The notes below the pieces were generated by a model. It was not told the DNA's origin and did no database searches. It saw nothing but the letters and a program-made list of their open reading frames with translations. 64,000 bases of DNA from Prochloraceae cyanobacterium PL24a_bin.78 (GTDB lineage Bacteria; Cyanobacteriota; Cyanobacteriia; Cyanobacteriales; JANQIW01), in assembly GCA_028281945.1 (NCBI GenBank), contig JANQIW010000158.1:1-64000 (forward strand), in the 5' to 3' direction. Shown piece after piece: positions 55,601 to 64,000 of the stretch (its first letter is position 1; each line of letters starts with the position of its first letter). The position numbers and the translations under genes were made by a program.

Positions 55601-56464
55601 CTACCAAAAAATTCAGCAGATAATAACAATAACCTAGAAAAAAATTCCGAAAAAAATTCCGACTGGTGGATTTATATCGGCTTACTAGAAATTCTCACAA
55701 TTATTATATATACTCGTTTAATTTATCCAAGTTTAAGCTTCTTAGATTCTTGGTGGGTAATCATTGCCTCTGGAATTGCTTTACTTTTCTATCAAATTCC
55801 TTGGGAAACTTGGGGATGGAAATCTACTCCTTGGCATCGTGTTGCTTTAGTCATTCCCACATTCTCCGCTTTTATTTTTGTAGAGGATATTTCTTACCTT
55901 AGTTTGTTAACCGTTTCCAGTGTTTATCTTCGTCTTTGGATAAAGACTAAAAATATTCGTTGGAGTTATTTAAGTTTGGCATTTTTTGATTGGGGAATGA
56001 TTCGTTTTCTCATCGAAAATGACTATATTAATAATCTTTGGTATGCTTTTTGTGTAGGATTTTATTTGCTATATATCGCACAATTCGATCCATTTTTTAC
56101 CAACAAAAAACAACGAAAAAATCGTCATTACCTTCGCATTTTAGGTAGTGGAATTATTTGTTTAGTCGCTTTAATCTTCTACCAAGAGACAGGTTTAACC
56201 CCCGGTATTATTAGTTTAATTTTTGTTTTCTTAGGATTAGGATTGCAAATTCGAGCATTTTTATTTGTCGGCACAATTAATTTTATCCTAACAGTTTTTT
56301 ATCAATTAGTGTTCTTAATTTTTACCTATTCTTTCCTAAAATGGGCTTTAGTTTTAATCTGTGGAATTGCTTTAATTAGTTTTGCTGCTTACTTTGAAAA
56401 ACATCGGGATTCTGTTATCTTATTCCTCCAAAATTGGTTTGCAAAATTACGTCAATGGGAATAG
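52619..56464 (+). CDS. giant polytopic membrane protein (DUF2157-like)
   Basis: The 1,281-residue protein has a soluble N-terminus (about 1-90, beginning IDRWLQIKILVKDYQPELLEGLENW) and then more than 30 predicted membrane helices to near its end. The N-terminal helical part resembles DUF2157 domains. The hydrophobic part lacks clear catalytic motifs. Large membrane proteins of this kind are common in cyanobacteria and their role is unknown. It begins ATGATCGATCGC and is unbroken along its full length. Confidence 0.75.
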   Translation: MIDRWLQIKILVKDYQPELLEGLENWLNLGLISENKLKEICEKQLICPLPQVSVQSKIPVLTKNKIKKNNLVGQKILATTNNDHLLSNIWQAFKDELSIRWLLFLGLFLVVISSGVLAATQWSKFPPFGQYLVLWTYTVIFWGVGFWASEKEDLKLTSQTLQTIGILLLPLNFWAMDSFRLWSNFLGWLVIGIGGVILSFIYYFYRRQKETNLNLIYLFLFLALSYLQLGWEIPRFPLIAIYSSSIISAFVIPFIQNSLIQNQGLMVYALSILLMRGIFIESLPIQTLGLAIGILGWLLTRNIADESTLENPPQINQLKSSLESPVNKFLQILGIILQFIGWLVCVGETTPWQATFVSGLALHCFAFRLQKYWLRKDLLAIFIIGFQLILLVFLGYDFIPDRFMEEGINIASQIYIIGFVWLTGWLYRQEKIKLVIFGELLFISLGIGLTLFNLYNPFLRSLNLLITTATIGYITNKRHQDNLLLIYITQTFGLLTITATIDWWFKPIPQNIWAIILLGLMLGEWLIGNLETHSTSQQKWYKSCWNYGFVLATISYLLLLDKPQNLLLLKQTNLYGNLWWLLTPLTLTIITSQKEGNRRFQSGKFSLVALVFAQFLTLWQLETRWIGLGIATVLMFINTYYLRHLYMAMVNIGFVLGFLASIISPHISNNAWYLVGGIAIFILWQTADIFQKPLGKLYGEAANNWGILLSILELGIFSFYHLSQEFATISPHWEILLAFALITFSIINRYRKQLNDIAVYGICWGIEICLVEIIRFGNGNLLDLAIGNIFIALATLFLTNKLLSKQSSQANLFSLKILPLIYGILAIYFRWDYFTAYTGLITFGSGVVGLGVGCRDKQWKSIRYLSLAFLSLSACELAFYQITQAEKISLADNLTILAIVTAIFALIYRSFVCFLNKKRKAIFLNLTTQEIKKIAHIHWGISSILNLISIPIVLVNSVLLNFALVNSSQTNLTNYRIILTLILAAYALIQGRNYLPKNSADNNNNLEKNSEKNSDWWIYIGLLEILTIIIYTRLIYPSLSFLDSWWVIIASGIALLFYQIPWETWGWKSTPWHRVALVIPTFSAFIFVEDISYLSLLTVSSVYLRLWIKTKNIRWSYLSLAFFDWGMIRFLIENDYINNLWYAFCVGFYLLYIAQFDPFFTNKKQRKNRHYLRILGSGIICLVALIFYQETGLTPGIISLIFVFLGLGLQIRAFLFVGTINFILTVFYQLVFLIFTYSFLKWALVLICGIALISFAAYFEKHRDSVILFLQNWFAKLRQWE

Positions 56465-56580
56465 TATTTTTTAAGCAAATTTGTAGTATAATAAGAAATA
56501 AAGATTATCAATAGAGCAAGCCTAATAATATTTAAATTTATAATTTTATATTAAGGTAATGATAATAAGGAGACTAAAAA

Positions 56581-57354
56581 ATGTTTAGAAAAAATTTGAC
56601 TGTTATTACATTAATAACTTTTATTCCTTTCTTAACAGCATGTACAGATTCTCAGAGAGAATCAGCAAAACAGTTAAGGGAATCTTCCGTTAACTATTTT
56701 GAAGCATTTAATGAACATCATAAATGTCTAGAGTCTAAGACTGAAGAAGAGTGTAAACAACATTCAGAAATAGCAGTTGATCATTTAGAGGAAGGGATAA
56801 ATACAATAAGTCAAAGTTTACATGAAATCATTGAAGCCTCTAAAGAGGAAGTTTCAAAACAAATAAACAGCTTATCACCAGAACAAAAAAAACGACTTAA
56901 AAATGAAGTATCTGTAGCACAAGCTCAATTATTCCAAACACTTAACTATCCAGATACTATCAAAAATTTTAAGCAAAATTATCCTATTTCTATTGTTATT
57001 ATTGAGCAAGCAAAATTACTCAAAGAACGAGGAATTATTAATGGAAGTCATAGAATAGGACTAATACTATTTGATTCATCAGGAGTAATTTCACTAGCAG
57101 CTCCTATTCCTAATGCATTAGGGAGTTCTTTTATTAGTATTCCAATATATTTTCCACCAGAAACGAAAACAATAATAATCATTCCTGAAGAAGGATCTGA
57201 AATAAGATTAAATCTTAATAAAGATTTTATATACAATATTGAAGATAAAACTATTGCAATGAAAGATGGAGCTATTCATAATTTATCAGACTATGGCACT
57301 CTTAAAATAATTCAATGGCAAGGTTCACAAGTGATTCTGGATTTTTCTAAATAA
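56581..57354 (+). CDS. hypothetical lipoprotein
   Basis: The 257-residue protein has a lipoprotein signal peptide with lipobox LTAC (Cys21), so it is probably anchored in a membrane facing the periplasm. Residues 25-110 are helical and charged with two Cys in CLESKTEEECKQH; the rest is mixed alpha/beta with a hydrophobic segment near 160-185 and a beta-rich end. The RBS AAGGAG precedes the ATG. I do not recognise a family. Confidence 0.7.
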   Translation: MFRKNLTVITLITFIPFLTACTDSQRESAKQLRESSVNYFEAFNEHHKCLESKTEEECKQHSEIAVDHLEEGINTISQSLHEIIEASKEEVSKQINSLSPEQKKRLKNEVSVAQAQLFQTLNYPDTIKNFKQNYPISIVIIEQAKLLKERGIINGSHRIGLILFDSSGVISLAAPIPNALGSSFISIPIYFPPETKTIIIIPEEGSEIRLNLNKDFIYNIEDKTIAMKDGAIHNLSDYGTLKIIQWQGSQVILDFSK

Positions 57355-57394
57355 CTTGCATATTGATTACATCTTGATGCCCGAAAATGAAAAA

Positions 57395-57414
57395 AGGGTA
57401 GAAAAAACTACCCC
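57395..57414 (-). terminator. terminator after the phosphoketolase-like gene
   Basis: On the minus strand GGGTAG-TTTTTT-CTACCC is followed by six T. It is a short perfect stem of six base pairs, 20 bases past the stop at 57435, and can serve both convergent genes. Confidence 0.8.
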
Positions 57415-57434
57415 AAAAAACCATATCCAAAAAA

Positions 57435-59633
57435 CTAACCAAGTAATTCAGATGCACGTTTAACAAAAGCATCAGCAGTCAAACCATTAAAAGCCATAAT
57501 TTGACCAGCACTTGAACCAGTTTCACCACGCTTCCAAGCAAAAATATCACGCTTAGAATTGCTACGTAACATAACAGGCTCTAACATAGCACTACTTCCA
57601 CCAGTCACACCAATTAAAACATCTCCACCAAAAAGACCATCAAAACCAGTATCATCTAAGAAAAGAGAATCAGAATCAGTACAAGTATTCCAAGCCACAT
57701 CACTAGGGCGATATAAACGACGAGGATTAATCACAGAAACGATACGCACACCAATACCATTACTTTCTAATTGCTTAGCAGCATCAAAAACAGGAATCAA
57801 AGTCATATCCCCAATTACAGCAAAAACAACCTTCTGCTTACCTTCGCTTTCATATAAAACCACACCACCATCTTGTAAACCTTGACGAGTTTGAGCCAAA
57901 GTAGTTCTTACAGGCAAAGGAGACTTACTAGCAGTAATAGTAATTCCCTTATTTTTTGTACTCAAAGCCCAGTCATAACACACTTGAATACTATTAGCAT
58001 CGCAAGGGAATAAAGGAAAAATATTACCATTACGCATCATTCCTGCAAAATAATTCTCAATTTCAGGACGTTGATGAGTCCAACCATTTCGCCCTTGTTC
58101 CAAAGCACCTGCCGTAAATAACGTAATAGTAGAAGGTGTGGGACGGCGTAATTCAGCCATTGCCTGAGTAACAGTTTGCCAAATAGGTAAACCATTCACA
58201 ACAAATGATTCATAAGAACACCATAAAGTTCTCGATCCAAATAATGCCAAACCCACAGCTAAACCAGCACAAGCATCCTCACTTAATGGCTCATAAACTT
58301 GACCTCCTGGTCCTTGAAAATAAACATCATCAACCGTTGGATGAAGGATTTTCAAAGCAATATTAATGTTATTAATACCAGAAGCAGCATTACCATCAGC
58401 ATTAGTTACTACAAAATTAGCATCTTTTTTACCAACATGAGCAACTAATTCTCCCATTGCTGTGGTAGCAACTTTCTTATCACCACCAACTGGGAATTCT
58501 TCTAAAGGTAATTCTCCTAATTCTGGTAAAGGCAATTCCTGTTCAGTTACTACTGTACGAACCGCAGGACCACCACCGGCACGTTCAAAATTAGTTCTGA
58601 CTAACTGCCATGCTTCAGGAGATAAAGCTCTCTCTTGTAAAGCAGATACAATATAATCCTTCTCTAAAGTATCTCCCGGATAAAGATTATGGGATTTAGA
58701 ACCACGTTTATGAACTCCAGCCCCTTTAAGTTGCTTCACAATTAACACTGTTAACTTACCACCAAAAGCAGATTTAGCCGCTTTATCAGTTCCTTCTAGA
58801 ATAGCTTTAGTAAATTCTAACCGTTTTTCAAAGGAAAACTTAGTACTATCAACATATTCTCCAGGTTGATTAGCATCATCGAAGTCTTTCGCATTTATCA
58901 AGATCACTTCTTGGAAACCATTACCCTTCCAGTATTGAATCATTTCCTCATTAGATTTAGTGGAAACCATACTATGGTGCTCTTGACTAAAACCATTCCA
59001 AACTAAGATAGGTAAGAAATTAGTAACTTCAGGGAAAGCAGTATTAAAGTGCCCGAAACTACTCATCACATAAGGCTCACCGATTCCTCCATCCCCAATA
59101 GTTACAGGGAAAAGCACATCACCATGTAATTTAGCACCAGCCATAGCAAAATGTTGCCCTTGCCCTAGAGGCCCTGCGGGATTAAGCAAACCTGGAATTT
59201 GTCCAGATAAATGTCCTAACAATCCGTGCATTTCTCGGAATCTTTCCCCCATTTGTTCCACCGTAGCGATGCCCATTTCTTCCAAAGAACGATCGAGAAA
59301 CATATTGCTATAAAAACCTGGGGCGTGGTGACCTACTTCAGTAATAATATTTTTGTGACCTAGCATAACCAAAGCAGCAATTCCATCAGCGATACTAGCA
59401 AATCCCCCTGGATGGCCTGAAGCTTTAGTCGCTGTAGTTTGTAGAGTTAGGTAGCGTAAAGCATCGGCTGCTAATAGAGTTTGAAAAACTGCCGCTTCGG
59501 AGATAGGAGATTCAATTGCAGTTTTTCCAGAAGGGATAGCTGCATCAGTGCCGTATTTTTCAAATCCTGGTAAATTCTCGCCAAAAAATTTAATGCCTTG
59601 ACAAAATGTAGGTATTTTGCTAGCTACTGTCAT
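57435..59633 (-). CDS. transketolase/phosphoketolase-like thiamine-diphosphate enzyme
   Basis: The 732-residue enzyme has the two-domain transketolase/phosphoketolase layout. The N-terminal domain has ATKASGHPGGFAS and the TPP-binding GDGGIGEPY (near residue 180); the central domain has KRGSKSHNLYPGD and VYFQGPGGQVYEPLSEDA; the C-terminal domain has FTAGALEQGRNGWTHQRPE. This matches cyanobacterial proteins like Synechocystis Sll0529, named a second putative phosphoketolase, more than classical TktA. The exact reaction (xylulose 5-phosphate cleavage or other) is not settled. It is flanked by unrelated genes. Confidence 0.82.
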   Translation of the reverse strand: MTVASKIPTFCQGIKFFGENLPGFEKYGTDAAIPSGKTAIESPISEAAVFQTLLAADALRYLTLQTTATKASGHPGGFASIADGIAALVMLGHKNIITEVGHHAPGFYSNMFLDRSLEEMGIATVEQMGERFREMHGLLGHLSGQIPGLLNPAGPLGQGQHFAMAGAKLHGDVLFPVTIGDGGIGEPYVMSSFGHFNTAFPEVTNFLPILVWNGFSQEHHSMVSTKSNEEMIQYWKGNGFQEVILINAKDFDDANQPGEYVDSTKFSFEKRLEFTKAILEGTDKAAKSAFGGKLTVLIVKQLKGAGVHKRGSKSHNLYPGDTLEKDYIVSALQERALSPEAWQLVRTNFERAGGGPAVRTVVTEQELPLPELGELPLEEFPVGGDKKVATTAMGELVAHVGKKDANFVVTNADGNAASGINNINIALKILHPTVDDVYFQGPGGQVYEPLSEDACAGLAVGLALFGSRTLWCSYESFVVNGLPIWQTVTQAMAELRRPTPSTITLFTAGALEQGRNGWTHQRPEIENYFAGMMRNGNIFPLFPCDANSIQVCYDWALSTKNKGITITASKSPLPVRTTLAQTRQGLQDGGVVLYESEGKQKVVFAVIGDMTLIPVFDAAKQLESNGIGVRIVSVINPRRLYRPSDVAWNTCTDSDSLFLDDTGFDGLFGGDVLIGVTGGSSAMLEPVMLRSNSKRDIFAWKRGETGSSAGQIMAFNGLTADAFVKRASELLG

Positions 59634-59800
59634 TATATACCTCGCCTATACTATAATTTAATTATTAATTCATAATTACAGCATTATACCCTCTTGGCAA
59701 GGCCCAATTCATTTCTTGATTAAATCTGTGTTATAAAGATACTCTATTGTTGATATTTGATTAAAGATGTTTTATAATTAAGACATAAATCGAAAAAGCC

Positions 59801-59829
59801 TTGACAAAAAACAAGATATTTAATATAAT
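59801..59829 (+). promoter_or_regulatory. perfect consensus sigma-70 promoter of rpoC1
   Basis: TTGACA (59801-59806) and TATAAT (59824-59829) are both exact consensus hexamers with the ideal 17-base spacer. Transcription should begin near 59836, about 23 bases before the rpoC1 ATG. Confidence 0.88.
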
Positions 59830-59837
59830 TTATAGCC

Positions 59838-59851
59838 TGTCAATCTTGACA
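59838..59851 (+). promoter_or_regulatory. palindrome at the rpoC1 start site
   Basis: TGTCAA-TC-TTGACA is a perfect 6-bp inverted repeat with a 2-base gap, directly after the predicted transcription start. It could be an operator for a repressor or a short hairpin in the 5' leader. No known regulator is assigned. Confidence 0.5.
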
Positions 59852-59858
59852 AATTAGA

Positions 59859-61754
59859 ATGGCAAATAAAGAAGAAGTAAGATTTGACTACGTAAAAATC
59901 GGAATCGCTTCACCAGAGCGTATTCGACAATGGGGAGAAAGAACCTTACCCAACGGGGAAGTCGTGGGAGAAGTGACTACCCCTGAAACCATTAACTATC
60001 GAACCCTAAAGCCAGAAATGGATGGGCTATTTTGCGAGCGCATCTTTGGCCCTAGTAAAGATTGGGAATGTTGGTGTGGAAAATACAAACGGGTACGTCA
60101 CCGTGGTATTGTTTGTGAGCGTTGTGGCGTTGAAGTAACTGAATCCCGAGTGCGTCGTCATCGCATGGGTTACATTAAGTTAGCTGCACCTGTTACTCAT
60201 GTTTGGTATCTCAAAGGTATTCCTAGTTATCTTAGTATTTTACTGGATATGCCCTTAAGAGATGTGGAACAAATTGTTTATTTTAATTCCTATGTAGTTC
60301 TCAATCCTGGTAATCATCCAAGTCTAAGTTATAAACAAATGATTAACGAAGACCAATGGATGGAAATCGAAGAGCAGATTTATGCCATTGATTCGGAATT
60401 AATAGGAGTTGAAGTAGGAATTGGAGCTGAGGCAGTAGAGCGTTTACTTCAGGAAATCAAACTAGAAGAAGAAGCCGAAAAGCTTCGAGAGCAGGTTATC
60501 GAGAGTAAAGGGCAAAAGCGCGCTAAATTAATTAAGCGTTTGCGAGTGATAGATAACTTCGTGGCAACAGGTTCTAAGCCTGAATGGATGGTACTTTCGG
60601 TAATACCTGTAATTCCCCCAGATTTGCGCCCCATGGTTCAATTGGATGGAGGACGTTTTGCAACTTCTGATTTAAACGATCTTTATCGTCGGGTGATTAA
60701 TCGGAATAATCGCCTATCTCGTTTGCAGGAAATCCTCGCTCCTGAGATTATTGTGCGTAACGAAAAGCGGATGCTTCAAGAAGCCGTTGATGCCTTAATC
60801 GATAATGGTAGACGCGGGCGTACGGTGGTTGGTGCTAACAATCGTCCGTTTAAATCTCTTTCCGATATTATTGAAGGGAAGCAAGGCCGTTTCCGTCAGA
60901 ATTTGTTAGGTAAACGGGTTGATTATTCTGGTCGATCGGTAATTGTAGTTGGACCGAATTTGAAAATATTTCAATGTGGTTTACCACGGGAAATGGCTAT
61001 CGAATTGTTCCAGCCCTTTGTGATTAACCGTTTAATCTCCCATGGTTATGTTAATAACATTAAAGCTGCTAAAAAATTAATTCAAAAGAGCGATCCTTTA
61101 ATTTGGAAAGTGCTAGAAGATGTAATTTCTGGACACCCAGTTTTACTCAATCGAGCACCAACCTTACACCGTTTAGGGATTCAATCCTTTGAACCAATTT
61201 TAGTAGAAGGTCGAGCCATTCAGTTGCATCCTTTAGTGTGTCCACCTTTCAACGCGGATTTTGACGGAGATCAAATGGCGGTACACGTGCCTTTATCATT
61301 AGAATCCCAAGCAGAAGCTAGATTATTAATGATGGCTTGTCATAATATTCTTTCACCTGCCACAGGCCGTCCCATAATTGCACCTTCTCAAGATATGGTT
61401 TTAGGATGTTATTATCTCACAGCAGAGAATCCTTTTACTCAATTAGATAGAGATCATTATTTTTCTACTATTGAAAGTGCGATTAAAACTTATGAAATTG
61501 GAGCTATTCCCCTTCATGCTTATGTTTGGGTCAGGTATGATGGTGAAGTAGAAGCTGGAGAACCAGATGATGAAGTAATTAAAAGTGAAACCTCAGAAGA
61601 TGGTAGTGTAGTTAAACATTACAAATTCCGAAGAGTTAGAGAAAATGCTGATGGTGAGGTAGTTTCTCAATATATATATACTACTGTAGGTCGCATTATT
61701 TACAATAAAGTAATTAGTGATGCTTTAAGTCTTGATGTTGCTTTCACTTCTTAA
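59859..61754 (+). CDS. rpoC1: RNA polymerase gamma subunit (RpoC1)
   Basis: Cyanobacteria split beta-prime into gamma (RpoC1) and beta-prime (RpoC2). The 631 residues include the N-terminal zinc site ([19 protein letters not shown]) and the catalytic NADFDGDQ (465-472) holding Mg2+. The [21 protein letters not shown] and [13 protein letters not shown] segments are also intact. rpoB and rpoC2 are not next to it. A consensus promoter lies upstream and a strong terminator downstream, so it is transcribed alone. Confidence 0.97.
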   Translation: MANKEEVRFDYVKIGIASPERIRQWGERTLPNGEVVGEVTTPETINYRTLKPEMDGLFCERIFGPSKDWECWCGKYKRVRHRGIVCERCGVEVTESRVRRHRMGYIKLAAPVTHVWYLKGIPSYLSILLDMPLRDVEQIVYFNSYVVLNPGNHPSLSYKQMINEDQWMEIEEQIYAIDSELIGVEVGIGAEAVERLLQEIKLEEEAEKLREQVIESKGQKRAKLIKRLRVIDNFVATGSKPEWMVLSVIPVIPPDLRPMVQLDGGRFATSDLNDLYRRVINRNNRLSRLQEILAPEIIVRNEKRMLQEAVDALIDNGRRGRTVVGANNRPFKSLSDIIEGKQGRFRQNLLGKRVDYSGRSVIVVGPNLKIFQCGLPREMAIELFQPFVINRLISHGYVNNIKAAKKLIQKSDPLIWKVLEDVISGHPVLLNRAPTLHRLGIQSFEPILVEGRAIQLHPLVCPPFNADFDGDQMAVHVPLSLESQAEARLLMMACHNILSPATGRPIIAPSQDMVLGCYYLTAENPFTQLDRDHYFSTIESAIKTYEIGAIPLHAYVWVRYDGEVEAGEPDDEVIKSETSEDGSVVKHYKFRRVRENADGEVVSQYIYTTVGRIIYNKVISDALSLDVAFTS

Positions 61755-61789
61755 CTAGTAAATGATTAAGTAATACTTTTTAATATGAA

Positions 61790-61816
61790 GCATTCAGTTG
61801 ATTATTTTCTGGATGC
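61790..61816 (+). terminator. rpoC1 rho-independent terminator
   Basis: GCATTCAG and CTGGATGC form an eight-base-pair stem (one G-T wobble) across an 11-base loop, followed by TATTTTTTT. It lies 35 bases past the rpoC1 stop. Confidence 0.85.
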
Positions 61817-61895
61817 TATTTTTTTATTCTATAATATTTTTAGTATTGTTAAATTTTATATACTAAAAACAATACTGTTAATTTTATAGTATATA

Positions 61896-63596
61896 TCAAA
61901 ACCCCAAATCCGCTTTAGCCGCATCAGCAGTAGCAGCAAGTTCATCATCCGGCATTTCCCTGTAATCTGTAGCACCAATTTCGGCATAAAACTGTCGATC
62001 GTAGGAACGAGTGCGCACAACTACCGCCATAGGCACCGCATAACCTAAAATTAATGCTTGTTGTTTGGAATCCAACTTAGCTAAAACCGATCGTAAACCT
62101 TGAGATCCCGACACACCTGTAAAAATAGCATCAATATCCTTATCATCATTCAATAAACAAGTGATACGAGTACCAACTTGAGACATAACCTCCTTATCAA
62201 TTCCTGAAGGACGCTGATCCACAACTAACAAAGTCACAAAATATTTACGCATTTCCCTAGCAATTGTCCCAAAAATAGTTCTATGTACCACCTTTGGATC
62301 GAGAAAACGGTGAGCCTCTTCGATAGTAATGACTAAAGGATTAGGTCGATCGCTAGGATTTTTCGACTGTAAAAACTTTTCCGCCTTGTATACATAAGAC
62401 TTATGGATTCGACGAGTAATCATATTAGTCGCCAACATATAAGAAAGCATATTAGATTGACTGCCAAACTCGATTACCACGTGCTTTCCCGCATCCAAAG
62501 ACTGTAAAATTTGGTCAATATAATTATGACGACAACTATTGCGAATATATTTTAATGATTCCAAACGCTTTAACTTCCGTTGCAAAGCCATAATAGAACT
62601 TTGATTACCCTGTTTATCCTGACAAAATTCTTTAATATCCTCATTGGACATATGAAGTAAATGGATAATCCAAGACTTCCCATATTCAGAAGCCAGAATA
62701 TTAACATTATCCATGCTAGCCTCAGATAAATTTAACTCAAAAGCAATTAACTGAATATCCTCAATTTCGATTTGATCGAAACCCAAATATAATTCTTGAA
62801 CATTTCTAACCCCACGACGCTTAGTAGATTCAGGATCTAAAGTATAAATTTCCACCAAACCAGGGAAAAGTTGTGCCAAACCCTTAACCATATTGACACT
62901 CATATCGTTTCCACCTTCTCGGATAGCTTCCCAACCATACTCCGAGTGCATATCAAACATGAGATTAACCCCCGCTCGTTTGCTAATAATCCCAGCAAGT
63001 AATAAACGAGTTAAGAAAGATTTCCCCGTACCAGACTTCCCAAAAATACCATTACTGCGCTCTACAAAAAGATTTAAATCGATACATATAGGAACTTCCA
63101 TATCTAAAGGTTGACCTATATTGAACTTGCAACCATTAACATCATCTTCCGAACCAAAAACTCTACGAAAATCGTCTTCTGTCGCTTCATAAACAGGACT
63201 AAAATGACTAGGAATAGTTTTAACTGGTATGAGTGCTAAATTACTCTCAATTCCTTCTGGTAATGAACTATAATCTATTTCATCCGGATCTACTTGTTCT
63301 GAAGGAGTAAACATTAATTCAGGAGTGATGGTGATATCACCAAAAATATCGTTACCTGCAAGCACTTGCTGCATAAAAAAATCATCTGGGTGGGGAGGAT
63401 TGGCTAAAATTCTAGGAGTTGAAGTGCCCAAAGCAACATCAACTAATAATCCAAAAAAACGCGATCGTCTACCTTGAATTACCAAAAATTTACCAACTCG
63501 CATATCTTCTACAGAGACGTTGGGATATAATCTTACTTCTAATCCTTTAGAGAGGGAACCTTCAATAACGGAGCCTAATGGTTTTCCTGATTTCAT
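61896..63596 (-). CDS. HerA-like ATP-binding protein (DUF87)
   Basis: The 566-residue ATPase of the HerA/FtsK superfamily begins with a beta-barrel (HAS-barrel-like) region, followed by Walker A FGKSGTGKS (near residue 189), Walker B LVITIEEAHRF and a later VVDQRPSGIDKEV motif. HerA proteins form hexamers that translocate DNA, usually with NurA nuclease, but no nurA is adjacent. It converges on rpoC1. The reaction is probably ATP-driven DNA translocation; the partner is unknown. Confidence 0.85.
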   Translation of the reverse strand: MKSGKPLGSVIEGSLSKGLEVRLYPNVSVEDMRVGKFLVIQGRRSRFFGLLVDVALGTSTPRILANPPHPDDFFMQQVLAGNDIFGDITITPELMFTPSEQVDPDEIDYSSLPEGIESNLALIPVKTIPSHFSPVYEATEDDFRRVFGSEDDVNGCKFNIGQPLDMEVPICIDLNLFVERSNGIFGKSGTGKSFLTRLLLAGIISKRAGVNLMFDMHSEYGWEAIREGGNDMSVNMVKGLAQLFPGLVEIYTLDPESTKRRGVRNVQELYLGFDQIEIEDIQLIAFELNLSEASMDNVNILASEYGKSWIIHLLHMSNEDIKEFCQDKQGNQSSIMALQRKLKRLESLKYIRNSCRHNYIDQILQSLDAGKHVVIEFGSQSNMLSYMLATNMITRRIHKSYVYKAEKFLQSKNPSDRPNPLVITIEEAHRFLDPKVVHRTIFGTIAREMRKYFVTLLVVDQRPSGIDKEVMSQVGTRITCLLNDDKDIDAIFTGVSGSQGLRSVLAKLDSKQQALILGYAVPMAVVVRTRSYDRQFYAEIGATDYREMPDDELAATADAAKADLGF

Positions 63597-63757
63597 GTTT
63601 TATTGTGATATCTAATTTTTTGGTTATTATTTTATTTTTAATTTTGGATTATGGTTTTTATGCACAATTTTCCTAGATTTCAATTCATCCTAGGTTGTAA
63701 AAATTTGCTTTCTTTAGTATTACATTGTTAGGAAAGTTTTAACACATTAGATCAATT

Positions 63758-64000
63758 ATGAATTTAGCAAATAAACAAATATTAGTAGTTCAAGGAGATA
63801 TCACCCAACAAGGAGTTGATGCCATTGTTAACGCGGCTAATAATAGCCTTCAAGGAGGCGCAGGAGTAGATGGTGCCATACATCGAGCAGCAGGAGAGGA
63901 GTTATTAAAGGAATGTCTTACCCTAGGGGGTTGTGCCACTGGAGATGCCAAAATCACTAAGGGATATAATTTGCCTGCTAAATGGGTAATCCACACTGTG
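63758..64000 (+). CDS. macro-domain protein (partial, runs off the window)
   Basis: The first 81 codons of a macro-domain protein: [25 protein letters not shown], then [11 protein letters not shown], and [21 protein letters not shown]. Macro domains bind ADP-ribose and often remove ADP-ribose or O-acetyl-ADP-ribose. The catalytic Asn and the ribose-binding Gly/Asp loop are present. It starts at an ATG and is cut by the window edge. Confidence 0.9.
   Translation, partial: MNLANKQILVVQGDITQQGVDAIVNAANNSLQGGAGVDGAIHRAAGEELLKECLTLGGCATGDAKITKGYNLPAKWVIHTV

Overview
The window is chromosomal DNA of an A+T-rich unicellular cyanobacterium. Cyanobacterial markers include a separate RNA polymerase gamma subunit (rpoC1), Ycf35 and Ycf46, a PAM68-type photosystem assembly protein, a GUN4-domain kinase, phytol kinase, an SLH/OprB porin, Fe-superoxide dismutase and scattered HIP1 octamers (GCGATCGC). 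Gene content and base use point to the Geminocystis/Cyanobacterium/Synechocystis part of the tree; this placement is inference, since no 16S gene is present. I see no insertion sequence, prophage or CRISPR array.

Layout. 1-8.6 kb: an unrecognised two-gene module, a clpS-DUF2103 operon, a sugar-type ABC ATPase, a VanX-like dipeptidase, yidD, phytol kinase, two tandem aldose-epimerase-like genes and tRNA-Lys(UUU). 8.6-17.7 kb: an AbrB/Doc toxin-antitoxin pair, rsmI, a HEAT-repeat protein, a porin, a LysR regulator, a TrpD-like protein and a kinase-GUN4 fusion. 17.8-23.6 kb: a pterin/folate-type run (folK, Nudix, PTR1-like reductase, degenerate dihydropteroate synthase homologue) converging on a two-gene operon of a MurL-like PP-loop enzyme and an EgtD-like methyltransferase, then a LOG-like protein. 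This is the best candidate in the window for an undescribed pathway.

23.7-42.8 kb is mostly housekeeping and metabolism: sodB, ppk1, a polysaccharide flippase, an alpha/beta hydrolase, ispF, glutathione reductase, a PBP4-type carboxypeptidase, a D12-class adenine methylase, a NodZ-like fucosyltransferase, persulfide dioxygenase, an SLC45-type transporter with gpsA, a FGGY kinase, rpsO, a PAM68 homologue and DAHP synthase. 43.1-52.1 kb lies mostly on the minus strand: ycf35, ycf46, a ribbon-helix-helix/zinc protein, a minimal S13 peptidase, a J-domain protein with a triplicated 81-bp unit, and nrdB/nrdA with two NrdR-like boxes spaced 31 bp apart. 52.6-64 kb: a giant polytopic membrane protein, a lipoprotein, a phosphoketolase/transketolase-like enzyme, rpoC1 behind a perfect consensus promoter, a HerA-like ATPase and the start of a macro-domain protein cut by the window edge.

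Several genes were given later starts than the longest reading frame, because conserved family sequence or a ribosome-binding site begins there. All functions come from motif recognition by eye; no database search was run.
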